Source: Turbatrix aceti
Taxonomy: Eukaryota; Nematoda; Chromadorea; Rhabditida; Panagrolaimidae
Direction of reading: 5' to 3'
Assembly: GCA_963969345.1 (NCBI GenBank)
Contig: OZ017766.1
Span: forward strand, 11,408,001-11,472,000
DNA: 64,000 nucleotides
Each line of letters starts with the position of its first letter. Within the stretch, counting starts at the first letter, position 1. Below the pieces are notes generated by a model. The model did no database searches. It was not told the origin of the DNA and saw only the letters and a program-made list of their open reading frames with translations. Position numbers and translations under genes: made by a program. Shown here piece after piece: positions 9,243 to 20,688 of this stretch.

Positions 9243-12200
9243 TCATTCCACATAAGATGACGTGTATGCATGATGGGTACTGCCCTGTTTTCTGAGTATT
9301 GCAGCTCTCAGAGCTCGTCTGTAAGGTCGAACGCATATAATGGTAATTATAGGATTTATTGCCGTGCAGAAAGGATGTGGCATGAGTAGGTATAAAAACA
9401 AGCCATCGGTTGACGAGTTTTTGGTTAGTAAAACAAATCCGTTGACGTACATTGCCATAATTGATATCAGGGTTGGTGTTATGGCCTAAAAAAAAAATAT
9501 TACTGTATAAACATGTGCCCGCTGGAACAAAAACTTTGAAATTTTCGTTGCGAGACCTGTGTTATGGCATAAAAAGTGCGCACGCGCCAGAACATGGTGT
9601 TCGAACATTTCGTTGCGAGAACCTTCAAGTTTTTACCTGAACAAAAAGTCTCATGCCGAGCTGAGATTGCATCTGTTCAACTGCTTTGTTACTCGATGAC
9701 GAGCTTTTTATCATCCTGAGTTGCTTCTGTACGGCTCTCATCGACCAATACGATACAACAATGCAAGCGCTGCAGACGACATATACGTCGCCGATAAACA
9801 GATGCATGGCCGGGTTTAGCTATAAATGTTTTGTAAATATTCTGAGATTACCGTAGATTAATTAAAGCTTACGATAGAACAGTAACAAAACGTTTTGTTC
9901 AAGTTCGGGACATTTTTCCATAATAAAGTATTTTGGATGAGTGTTGTCATGTTTTTGTCTCCTTCAATTGGTTGTATCTGATACACGTAAATTATACTGA
10001 CAATTATTCCGGTTGACAGTATACCAAGGTATATTAGAATTATGGCAATCCATGATATTGTTTGCTTTCTGAAAATTATATGATTTTAAACACGATTTTT
10101 AAATGAAACTTTGTTTTTACTACAAAGATTTTTTCAGTATGTTCTATGTTCTATGATAAACTTGATTCTTGGTCAATATGATTAACATATAAGGATTAAG
10201 GATACCTATTTCTATGGGATTTTCATTAATATGACAAAAATTGGTTCCCACAGTATGACACTACGTCCTACAACCCTGCATTTGTAAACACATACCTGCA
10301 GATGGCAAAATACCTGTACAGACACTGTACAGGTAGCGAAGTGAAACTTAAGTAGAACGCATTGATATAAATAAGCACGTGTCCACATCGCAGGGCCAGG
10401 GGGTTGACAATGTTCCACGGGGCTCCTCCGCGAAGGAAAAGGTACCCGGATGTTACTTCTAATTGCTAAAAAAAAAGTTTTACAGTAGCGCTCAATAGTC
10501 TTCGGGCAAACGGATTTTTTGATATTGCTTTTTTCAAACGAAGTGTTTGGGCCCCCCAATTTTTTTGACGAACACACTTGCATACATCCTTAGTTTTGCC
10601 AAGTTTGGGACATATCCGATACAAAATGAATTTTTGCGGTATCGATTCATGCAAAGTGCGCGCTCAAAAGTCTTCGGGCAGATTGATTTCCACGCCGTTT
10701 TGCCACTCCATGTCACGGAAAGTGGGGCTTTTTTAACATTATTGATTATTTGTGTATATATAAGATTTTTTGGAAACGAAACCTGTTCAACAGACAGACT
10801 ATCCAACGAAAAATACATGTTTTTCTATGCAATGCCTAGAATATGGGTTCTGAGGTTTCCAGACTTTCACGATACGGCTTTATCCAGGAGCAATGAACCG
10901 GAAATAATAGTAACTTCTGTTATCATAGTTCTCAAGACCGGCCGACCCTATCTGGCTACAAACAACATTTAAAAAAATTTTTTCTGATGTTGAGGTTTAA
11001 CCTCAAGTTGATAAAAATTACTATTTCGTGAAACACCGAATTGCTAAAATTAGTCCGTCGGCATCAAAACAATGTTGTCACACTGCCAGATGTAACTGAC
11101 AACAAACCACATAATCCCCGCGCATGACGCGTTATCGGGAGACCGAATTTATGATGTTCGCCGTTGAACCTCAACATCATAAATTTTAAAAATGATCGAA
11201 CTCTGCTATATCGACGAGTTAATGGTCGAGTTAATTTTTATCAATATCAAGATGTACGTTTGTTATTTTAAAACCAAAAAACGCCATCTGCGTTATCGTA
11301 TTTCTAAAAATATTTTTCAAACTTAAAAATTCCAATTTTGGGATTTATCAGCAATGAAAACCGGGGTCTCTAGTTTTGCTGAAACACAGCAATTTTTTGC
11401 GGTTTGTTGTCAATGACATCTGGCAGTGTGACAACATTGTTTTGATGCCGACGGACTAATTTTAGCACTTCGGTGTTTCACGAAATAGTAATTTTTATCA
11501 ACTTGAGGTTAAACCTCAACATCAGAAAAAATTTTTTTTAAATGTTGTTTGTAGCCAGATAAGGTCGGCCGGTCTTGAGAACTATGATAACAGAAGTTAC
11601 TATTATTTCCGGTTCATTGCTCTTGGATAAAGCCGTATCGTGAAAGTCTGGAAACCTCAGAACCCATATTCTAGGCATTGCATAGAAAAACATGTATTTT
11701 TCGTTGGATAGTCTGTCTGTTGAACAGGTTTCGTTTCCAAAAAATCTTATATATACACAAATAATCAATAATGTCAAAAAAGCCCCACTTTCCGTGACAT
11801 GGAGTGGCAAAACGGCGTGGAAATCAATCTGCCCGAAGACTTTTGAGCGCGCACTTTGCATGAATCGATACCGCAAAAATTCATTTTGTATCGGATATGT
11901 CCCAAACTTGGCAAAACTAAGGATGTATGCAAGTGTGTTCGTCAAAAAAATTGGGGGGCCCAAACACTTCGTTTGAAAAAAGCAATATCAAAAAATCCGT
12001 TTGCCCGAAGACTATTGAGCGCTACTGTATTTCTATCAAAACATTTTTTGTCCAACTCACCAATTGGGAATATACGATACCAATTTCTCCAAGGATGTCA
12101 AAAATTGCGGCTATTGTCATAAGCTTACTGTAGGGCTTCATAATTAAGGGAGTACGGTGTTTTATGAGGTAAATTAGGATAAAATTGAAAACAATGCAAA

Positions 12201-12246
12201 CAACAAAACATGTATTGAAGAAAAATTGAAAAACTTTTAATAGCAT
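9243..12246 (-). CDS. Str/Srd-type chemoreceptor, copy 2 (complete)
   Basis: Complete nematode chemosensory seven-transmembrane receptor. Minus-strand exons: 12246-12061, 10465-10296, 10068-9873, 9819-9637, 9485-9243; phases 0, 2, 0, 0; 325 residues, normal for the superfamily. Seen: helix 1 VVCIVFNFILIYLI, the loop KHRTPLIMKPYSKL, QCLYRYFAIC after helix 3, a Ser-rich third intracellular loop (KSSSSSNKAVE), and the final helix with INPIITIICVRPYRRAL. Paralogous to copy 1, with exon lengths matching wherever both are visible. Intron 1 is 1595 bp because it holds foldback element C (1545 bp); without it the intron would be 48 bp. Splice sites are intact, so the insertion need not inactivate the gene. 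Ligand unknown. Confidence 0.9.
10483..12027. mobile_element. Foldback DNA transposon C in receptor intron 1, TA target duplication, IR/DR termini
   Basis: Ends CAGTAGCGCTCAATAGTC and its reverse complement; TA at 10481-10482 and 12028-12029. Nearly identical arms of about 620 bp flank a core of about 280 bp. The terminal motif GCGCTCAATAGTCTTCGGGC at 10488 returns as GCGCTCAAAAGTCTTCGGGC at 10660 in direct orientation, 172 bp inward; the same is mirrored on the right. The paralogous intron of copy 1 (557-604) lacks the element and has a single TA at the matching place, a natural empty site. Open frames in the two arms are reflections of each other and encode no transposase I recognise. Confidence 0.9.
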
Positions 12247-12760
12247 TGTTTTGGAGAGTTCAAATGGTCAAGCAAATATTTAGCAAACTGGTTAGAATAG
12301 ACTTCTGGTTGCTTGTTTGTATAACGTGTTGACAGGTGTTATAATAACCATGTCTTAGTCTAATATTATTTTCTGAGAGAACTTGCGCCACACAGGTGAA
12401 AAAAAAAAGAATGTCGGTTAGGTAACTCTTTGATGCAAGCTTGTTATTCTGTATGACAGATACAAAAAAATTTGTTCTTGTTCTTCGCAGGGGTTGTTTT
12501 TATGTTATTTTATGCATTTGGAGTTGAATTATTCTTATGTCATTTTGGTGATATCGGATTTATAAAACTTGGGAAAATTTTTTTTGTTGAAATTTTCATC
12601 TGTGAACTCGATAAAAAGATCTATTAAAAGTAGATTAGCACGTTTATTGGTACTTATGTACCTGAACTGCAAACTAGCAATAAAGACACGGACGTGCATG
12701 GTGGAACAAAATTATACTTAAAATAAGTACCGTGTTTTACTTCTGGGAAGTTAAATGACG
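12247..12760. other. Upstream region of receptor copy 2
   Basis: No gene. Homologous in order to 2675-3021 and 4595-4760 upstream of copy 1, minus the inserted foldbacks. The homology runs into the assembly gap. Confidence 0.55.
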
Positions 12761-12960
12761 NNNNNNNNNNNNNNNNNNNNNNNNNNNNNNNNNNNNNNNN
12801 NNNNNNNNNNNNNNNNNNNNNNNNNNNNNNNNNNNNNNNNNNNNNNNNNNNNNNNNNNNNNNNNNNNNNNNNNNNNNNNNNNNNNNNNNNNNNNNNNNNN
12901 NNNNNNNNNNNNNNNNNNNNNNNNNNNNNNNNNNNNNNNNNNNNNNNNNNNNNNNNNNNN
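12761..12960. other. Assembly gap (200 N)
   Basis: Exactly 200 unresolved bases, a conventional scaffold gap length, so true size is unknown. It falls at the edge of the receptor duplication, a plausible place for an unresolved repeat. Confidence 0.95.
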
Positions 12961-15900
12961 AAAGTGCAGCAATTTTGTACTTTTTAATGTGTTTCAAAAT
13001 TTTAAAATTTTATAAAAATGAAATTTGCTTGTAAATTAATTTATACATGTTTTGTGTAAATTTTGCCACCGAAGTCACGCTAAAATCAATCATATTTCGT
13101 CTCTGGTCAGTCATTGTCCGAAAAAATGGCATTCGTAAATGCCAATTTTTTGACAAATGACACATTACTGCCCGCTGTCATGTCGGGACACCAATTACGA
13201 CTGCTTTTTGGATGGCAAATAGAAATGTAAAAATGCTGGCTGAGCTGTCAAAAAACCTGAGGGTAACGAAGGATGGAAGAAAGGAACTGAATAGCTTTGG
13301 GGGAGGGTGGATGGGTCTGAATTGTCGGGAACGACACCCCGATTGCATGGCAATTGTGCTTGGGTACGTCACGTCACATGTCGGCCGATTTAGCTATCGG
13401 GAGCTCTGACATGAGTAATAAATATTTTTTTTATCCACGTTGCCCGGGAGATTTTTTTCAGATTTTCAGTCTGTGAACAAAAATTGCACTCGATGGCTGT
13501 GTTGTTTTATTATGCATGCGGACATGTTTTTCTTGATTTTTTTGTTCCCAAGAACTTTTGTTTATTTTTTTGCAGATTCAACGTCAGATTTTTTTGTTTT
13601 TTGTTTATTTTATGATAAAAATTGATTTGGAACTACAAAAAAATGTTTGTGAACATCTTTTTATTTGACAAAATTTTTTTTTTACTAAAAATTGATGACT
13701 CATCTGTTATTTAATCCTTCCTTTTGTGGTTGGTTGTTATGATGATAACAATTCTGTTACGACCCTCAGACGTCCTCCACTCCTACACGGCGCCTGACGC
13801 ATGTTTTTTTTTGTTTATCTTTTATGATTTTCATGATTAACGACGTCTTCACTGCTTTTTTTTGAGGTGTACCTGAGGATTGATAACCAACGTCACGCAG
13901 GTGTGCTGTTATCGGGACATGATTTTTTTGTTAAATAAAATGATACATTAATGCTAAGTAAGATCAGCATCGCCTGAGGGTATGTGCCCCTATATGTGCC
14001 CATACACGGGTGCAAACCACGCGTCCCTCTCTAATAAAAACGGAAGTGATCACATTGTGAATCACAACATCTGTCAGTTTTTGCTCTCTGTTACCCGTTT
14101 TTTTGACGTCTGTTCGTTCATAAAGTTGTCCTTCAAACAGGTCGTCGTCGTGTCTGCTCATCGTTGCTTGCGCGAGTAAATGGAAATACATATACATATA
14201 CATATACATTTTATGAAGTAGCTGGTGGTGTCCGTTGACTGTTTATGGCTGGCTTACAACAACACCAGTTGGTTGAATGAGCCGATGTGTGAGTGGCGTG
14301 CATTATTGTCTCCTCTGTGCGCATCAAATGAACCTTGTGGGTGGGTGACATTGAAGTTTGCAAATTTTCTAACAATCTGTTGTTTTCAAAAAAAAACTTT
14401 TTTTTGCGGTGTTGCCGAACGCGGATTTTGTTCAATTTTTCACAAACTCAAACACCTGGACTAAATATTTTTTGACGACGCATTTGCAAAAAATTGAAAA
14501 TTTAAAGCCATCAGTGTCAAAAAAATTATTTTTTTTGGCATTTTTAAACGACAAAGTAGTCAGTTTAGTAAAAATTTGTTTTTGAAAAGTTTGATCTATT
14601 CTAACTTTAGTTTAACAAATTTTCATTGTCGTTTTTAAAAATTTTTTTACAGGTGTTTGATAAAAAAATCCGTCAAATATGACACTCACCGATTTTTTCA
14701 ATCAGGTGTCAAAATTTGCACACCTGACCGATTAAATTTGTTTAAACAGTAAAAAAATTTTCTGTATACATTTCTAACCTAATTCCTGACACTTGCTGAA
14801 ATTTTCTTTTTCTGATTGATCTTTTCAAATATTTTTGTTGACATAAGATTTTTTTGTGGTTGCAAGCAGAAATCATTTTTTTCTGTCTTTGCTTCTGAGT
14901 GAGCGATGGTCAGTTTACGGGGTTTTTTTTATTGTATCACAAGCATGCAGGAAATGAATCAATCATTTTTTTTGCTTTTGTCTTGCTCTGACTGACTCAT
15001 CGCGTGAATCATGTGCACCAAAACGGTCGTATAGTGTCCAGCGGCGGCGATGGTGGCGATTGTGGGGTCACCGTCATCGCGATATCGTTGGTCCATCGCC
15101 AGCGTTGTGTGACGGAGAAGAGAGAAGGCGAAGAAATGAAATAAAATGAAATTCATGTTAAAATAAGTTTTTTTTTTCTTCGGCGCAATAGGGCACCTCC
15201 TGCTGGACAACGCAAACGACGGACGTCTGCGTGCAAGGTTGTACGACCGGTGACACGGCGGACACGATACTGACAGGAGAGGGGAGTAAAAAACTGATTT
15301 TTCAGCTTTACGGGAGAAAAGAACGAGAGAAACACGCATTTTTTATCCCAAGCGACCGGGCAAAGGTGATTTATTACTCCCCGTAACCACCTTTTTTTTA
15401 TTTTCGCATGTTTGTGATAAATCATATAAAAAATATTTTTGGGGCTGTTTTTTACAGGGGGGGTCTTAGGAAAATGTTTACGGGCAAACTGTTTTTTTTG
15501 TTTACCGGAAGGTGAACAGATTATTTTCATCAACCGTGCAAAATTTTATCGTTTGGCCAAAATTCGGTAATCTGCATTTTTTGTTTAATAATGTATTGTC
15601 AAATAATTTTTTTGTCAAATAACATCAATTTTTATGACACCGTAATTTTAATTTTATTTAAAATTTTTTTGTTTTATTTACTTGCACCGACAAAGATTTA
15701 GTTTGCAAACGAACGCGAACGTTTACCCTCCTCCAAGGTGAGGACCATTAGGTCACCAAAATTGTTAGTTCAAAAATCATGACTACAGCCTGTTTGGTAA
15801 TTAAATCAGCCGATGAGTCATCTCCACGGTGGGATGATTCAATTTTTTTTTCACTTCACATGCCTCAATTTTCTCATCTTTTTTTTTGTAATTGTTCCTG

Positions 15901-17085
15901 ACTGACTGAATTATGAACAATTGGTATGCGTAATAATGATTTCGTATTTTTGAACATTTCTGATTAGCTGTTATAGATATTGAATTATGTAATACGCGCG
16001 AGTGCTGGGGTTGGGAATTTTTTTGAGCGTGGGAAAAAAGTTTAAAAACATACAAAAAAAATTTTTGTGTTAAACAAAAATTGATCAATAACGTATTTAC
16101 ATTTGTTCTGGTCATATAGAATAAAATTTGTTGATATTTACGTTTTCATGGAACGTCAATACATGAAACAAAAAAATATTTTACGGGCATTACAACACAA
16201 ATGTTGGCCTTGGGATGCGTTGCGTGTTTTATTTTTATTTTTTTTTATTTTCATTCTGCAGTCGCGGGCGTCTGTATAATCCACGGATTGGCCTACCAAC
16301 AAGTCGTGATTATCCAGTGTCCGGTCAGGTCAGTCAAATTACTTGGAAGCGTGATCCGTGGTCATTTGACAACAAAAAAAAGTTTTTATGTGCTTTGTTT
16401 TTTTTTCTGAAACAATAATTTTTATCACGCTGCTAGACACAAAAGTCGATTAGGGCAATTTTTTTCACACATTTCTGATGGGAAATTTTTTTTGAAGGTG
16501 AATAATTTTTTTTATCCATTTGGGAATCCAGTTTTTTCCAAGTGTTGCAATTTTTTCTTTGACGGGATCAACTTTTTTTGTTCATTTATAAAACGATTTC
16601 TTTGATGTGAGCAGCTGGTTGGGATTACGTTCAAATTGCCACCGTTTTTTTTCACGACGATGAACGATAGATAGACCTCCCTCTTTTCTGTTCCTCCCCC
16701 TCGGGAACAGAACAAACCGACCGGACATTGTAGAACAACTAGCCAACCTCTCTTCACTTCCCTGTGCGCCGGCTGGAAGGGTCCGTCGGCGCTGTGCTCT
16801 TGTTCGTGCCTTGCCAGCCGGCCACTGGCGAGCATGTCAGCCAGCAAGCAAGCAAACGAGCGAGTTGGCGCAGAATGCAGAATAATGGCGGTTTCACAGC
16901 CCGCCTGAGTCCGAGTCCGAGTCCGATGCTGGTTGTTGGTGTTCGTTCGATTTCGCGCACTTGCCCTTTCCACTTTTTTTTTAAACAAGCCACCCACTCA
17001 CCCGCGATTCTTTGAGAAATGTTATATGTACATAAAATCAGATTTATTCACCAAGTTGCTCGTTACAGCTTTCAACTCTCCGCAG
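12961..17085. other. 4.1 kb without a supportable gene, upstream of the ADAM-like pair
   Basis: Rich in T-runs, with only short frames lacking domains, splice logic or codon bias. Contains a TACATA hexamer microsatellite at about 14189-14209 and a relatively GC-rich stretch at about 16680-16960 that could be promoter-proximal. It may hold regulatory sequence of the gene starting at 17086. Small exons of an undetected gene cannot be excluded. Confidence 0.5.
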
Positions 17086-20039
17086 ATGGCCGAAGCTTCA
17101 AGGTCATGCCTGCTTACGTGGCTTCTAGTCGTCATCTGCGGTATCGCTTCGACTACGGGTCTTCACGAAGCGCCTAATCTGTCTCCACTCAAGACAGATA
17201 GCGTCAGACGATACCTCTACGTCATTGCCGTGCTTGATGTTGATGCTGTGAGTATTTTTTTGGTCAATTAAAAAAAATTTTTTTTACAAATATCGGAATA
17301 TTTTTTGAATTCTTTGAACTCATTTTTCCTTTTTTTTTGATAGCCTTGAGGGTTTTCCAGCTCTTTCGAAACCCAAAATGCTTCGTCATCGACCAAAAAA
17401 TGCCGTTGTGTAAAAAATGAACAGGCGCTTGCATACGTAAATGTCCATTGTTTCGTCATCTTTGCCCCATTTCCTTTCAAAGTAACATTTTTGATATTCA
17501 CATCAATGTTGCGATTTCTGTTGCGTTCTCTTGTTTTTGAGTGTGTTTCACGAGCAATTTTATTTATTTCAAGAGCATTGAATGACGAATAACGGGTTAA
17601 TAGCGTACCAGCCTCGCTTGCTGGAGGGCTTGCTACCAACTAACTAAAAGGACATCGAAAAATGTGCACTGGTCACTATTTATTTTTTTTCTTCCATCTC
17701 ATTTTTCTGCACACAGACGAGGACGGAAGAAAAAATACGGGACGACGGCAATAAGGAAAATGGAAGTGGGTCTCGTTAACTTTGCATGTTTGGGTCTGAT
17801 ACATAGCCTGACTTTCGGGTTGCGGGAATGAATGCATGTTATGGAAAGCATATTTAGTGCATGTGCATGCCAAAGAAGTAATAAAAAAATATTATTTTTC
17901 CTTTTTACGATGTCTAAAATTTTTTTAATTGTTTAAGAAAAAATTTGCGACGGTTTTGTTCTTCTAAAAACAAAAAACATCTGTCGAAGAAGAAAATTAA
18001 AGCCATCTCAAAGTGTAATTATTTATTTGACCAATTGCATGATTTTTTGAGCGGCTAAAAAATTTTCCTCATACCCAGATATTTTTTATAGCAATGCATT
18101 TTTTTACAAGTGGAATTTTTTAGCACAAAAAAGTGCAAAAAAACGAAATTATCAAGATTGATGGACGTTCATGGATTGTATCGGCATGACAATTCACAAT
18201 CCATCAAACTTTTGGTCAGAGTCGGTATTTTTACTTTTGAGCAAATGAGAAGAAAAAATGGTACAGTGCGGATTTCAAGGTCAGCAACTGGGGTTTTTTT
18301 TGGTTTTTTTACTGTGGCGATTTATTACGAAAGTTGTGAAAAAAAGTTTTTTTACATAATAATTTTAAAATTCTAAATAGCAAAAAATAAAATTTACCTT
18401 TTTTTAGGCTAACGCATATCACAATGATCCTTCAACAATCCAGAATGCAGTCAGTCGGGTATTTTATACAGTAAATACGTATTTTCATCAAATGAATTAC
18501 ATAATCGTTGTTTCGGATATTATCACTACCAAAGAAAGCTTTCCATCGATAAAGCAGGCAAATGAATATCATCAAGTTCTCCGAAAGGATAGGCAATTAC
18601 CGTATCATAACGTCATGGTATTTTTCCTAAAGGGAGAAAGTATGCGTCATGGATATTCCTGGACGGATCAGCTTTGCACTCTGTACAATGCTATCGGTGT
18701 TTCGGTAGGTCCGGGTGGTAAAAAAATAGTTAAAAAAAATAGTCTGGGTGGTAGCAAAAAAATGTGTTTGATCTATTTAAACAATGAAGAAGTTTTTTGT
18801 CCGGGTGGTAACAAAAAAAATTTTGGTCTGCAAAATTGCAAATATTTTTTTGGTCTTGGTGGTAACAAAAAATATTTTTTTAGCTAAGCATCTTCAATCC
18901 CGAAGAAACTGCTCCCAACATGATGCTCCAGCTTTCCTATCTCGCCGGTGTCAAAGATTCGACACCTGTTCCAAAATGTTCGTGTAATTCTCGAAGCCAT
19001 CACGATCAGGGAGAATGCCTTCGGGTACCCGGTCTAAACCAAAATTGTTCACTCCAAGCACTGACCGACAAGCTCCAGAACACGACTTGTCTTCTCCGGC
19101 GACCAAGAGGTGCTGACGATGACGAAAAAGATGGCCTTGTCCAGACTAAAGCACCTGGATCTCTTGGACCTCTTTCGCTTTGTGGAAATGGAATCGTCGA
19201 GGCTGGAGAGGAATGCGATTGCGGATACGGCAGGTATTGCTTTGACAACGTCAGAAAGAAGCCTTGTAACCCGAAAACTTGTCTCTGGGAAGGTTCAAAA
19301 CAAGTTTCAACAGATGGAGGAGATTCTTGTACCTGCACAATTGACAAGCAGATTTTGGGACAGTTTTGCGGGGTCAAAAGGTGTCATTTGACCATGCCGA
19401 TCTGGATTTTGGTAAGTCTGAGTTTTGAGATAAAAAAAATCAATTTGCGCGCGGCGCGGTTTTTGACCTAAAATATTTTCGCGCGGCGCCGTTTTTGACC
19501 AAAACTTTTTATGCAAATTTTTTTTAGATTGGAAAAGTTTTTACACAAATTGTTTTCAGCACGGTGGGATCTACGGGATAACAGCAATCTTGTTGTTTTT
19601 TTGCTGCTGCTGCTGGACTTGCTGTTACGGACGCCGTCGGAATCCGGAAATTATTTTTTCGCCCCCTCGATCAACTTTTACGCTGCCAACAACGAGTCAT
19701 TCCGCTTCACTGCGCAACAGAATCTACCACGATGCCATTACACCAACTCTCATATCATCACCTTTCAATGGGGGCGAGAATCCTATCAAACCCCTGAAAC
19801 CACCCCCGCCTCCACCTCCAAAACCAAAAAACAAGCCGCCGCTTCAGAAAGTGGACAGTATCGGCACGCTGAGACCCACCATTGCACCCCCGCCTCCTCC
19901 GCCGGTCAAAGTGCCAAAGACGACACGGGCTATCTTCCGACAACCTCGATTAGACGATCAACTACCTCCTCCGCCTTCAAACCTTAATGCATTCCGAAAA
20001 TCAGAGCATACCTATGATCAGGTGCCTGTCGACATATGA
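17086..20039 (+). CDS. ADAM-like membrane pseudoprotease 1
   Basis: Secreted/type I membrane protein built like a reduced ADAM. Exons 17086-17247, 18408-18704, 18884-19411, 19560-20039; all junctions phase 0; 488 residues. Order: signal peptide (about 1-24), metalloprotease-fold segment starting near RRYLYVIAVLDVDA without a prodomain, short disintegrin segment starting CGNGIVEAGEECDCG at residue 253, membrane helix near 325-350 followed by a Cys-rich juxtamembrane run, and a proline-rich tail (PPPPPPPKPKNKPP, APPPPPPVKVP) that could bind SH3, WW or profilin domains. Where active ADAMs have HExxHxxGxxHD this protein reads LQLSYLAGVKD (168-178), so no zinc site. The following CSC and NCSLQALTDKLQNTTC segments match the end of an ADAM catalytic domain. 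Start chosen by match to the paralog; CTCTCCGCAG abuts the ATG and may be a trans-splice site. Role inferred: adhesion or binding, not proteolysis. Confidence 0.8.
18701..18884 (+). repeat. Degenerate minisatellite in intron 2 of ADAM-like gene 1
   Basis: The intron contains four diverged copies of a unit beginning GGTC[CT][GT]GGTGGTA followed by an A-run (near 18708, 18745, 18801 and 18853). The paralog's intron keeps one related copy, GTGCAGGTGGTAGCC, at the same position (21229), so the array probably expanded from intron sequence. Confidence 0.5.
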
Positions 20040-20688
20040 TTTTTGAGGCATCGAACGACGATACACTTAATTTGCCTTCTGAATTGCCTGTTTTTGATTT
20101 GAGATTTTTGATGTGTACTGTTTATACGTTGTTAACTTGCTAAAAACGGGTTTTTGAATTTTTAAATAAATACTGTATTTATTTTCTTAAACTTCTGCAA
20201 TCATGGTCAGAAATATACGCGTTCGTATGATTTATCACAGTTATGTTTATTCTTTTGAAAGACACAAATTTTTTTGTTGACAGAAGTTTTTTTTCATCAA
20301 AAACCAGTATTTGAATTTTTGGATAAAAATATAATTTTAAAAACGTTTTTTTATAATTTTAAAAAGTGCAAATATAGCGAAATTTGCAAATATAGGCAAA
20401 AACAACCAAAAAATTTAAGAAAGCTGTGTCAAAATCGACAACAAATTAGAAACAAATCGAACACTAAAATTATGCAGCTTGCCAGCAGAAAGGGATTATC
20501 CACGATCTGATCCGTAATCTGATTTTCATTTTCCGCGACAAAAATTGACTGACATTAAAAGGTTTTTTATGTTTGAATTTATCGATTTTCTTATCTTTTT
20601 CAGTTTGTTTCTATCAATTTTTCTGTTTCGGCTGTGTGCTTTGCAGTTGACTTGCTTTATGTTGTCAAATAAGTTAAATGTACCGCAA

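Noticed and set aside
10547..11963. Mirror 141-residue frames
   Set aside because: Same explanation, arms of foldback C; no transposase motif.
13212..13409. 65-residue frame MANRNVKML...
   Set aside because: No splice partners, domain or codon bias; likely chance.
14185..14212. Possible telomeric or CRISPR-like repeat
   Set aside because: It is a simple TACATA hexamer microsatellite of about four units; no CRISPR-type repeat-spacer structure exists anywhere in the window.
16512..16997. 161-residue frame on the minus strand
   Set aside because: Composition is irregular (Arg/Thr runs then random), no domain, no matching exon, and it overlaps a T-rich promoter-like region.
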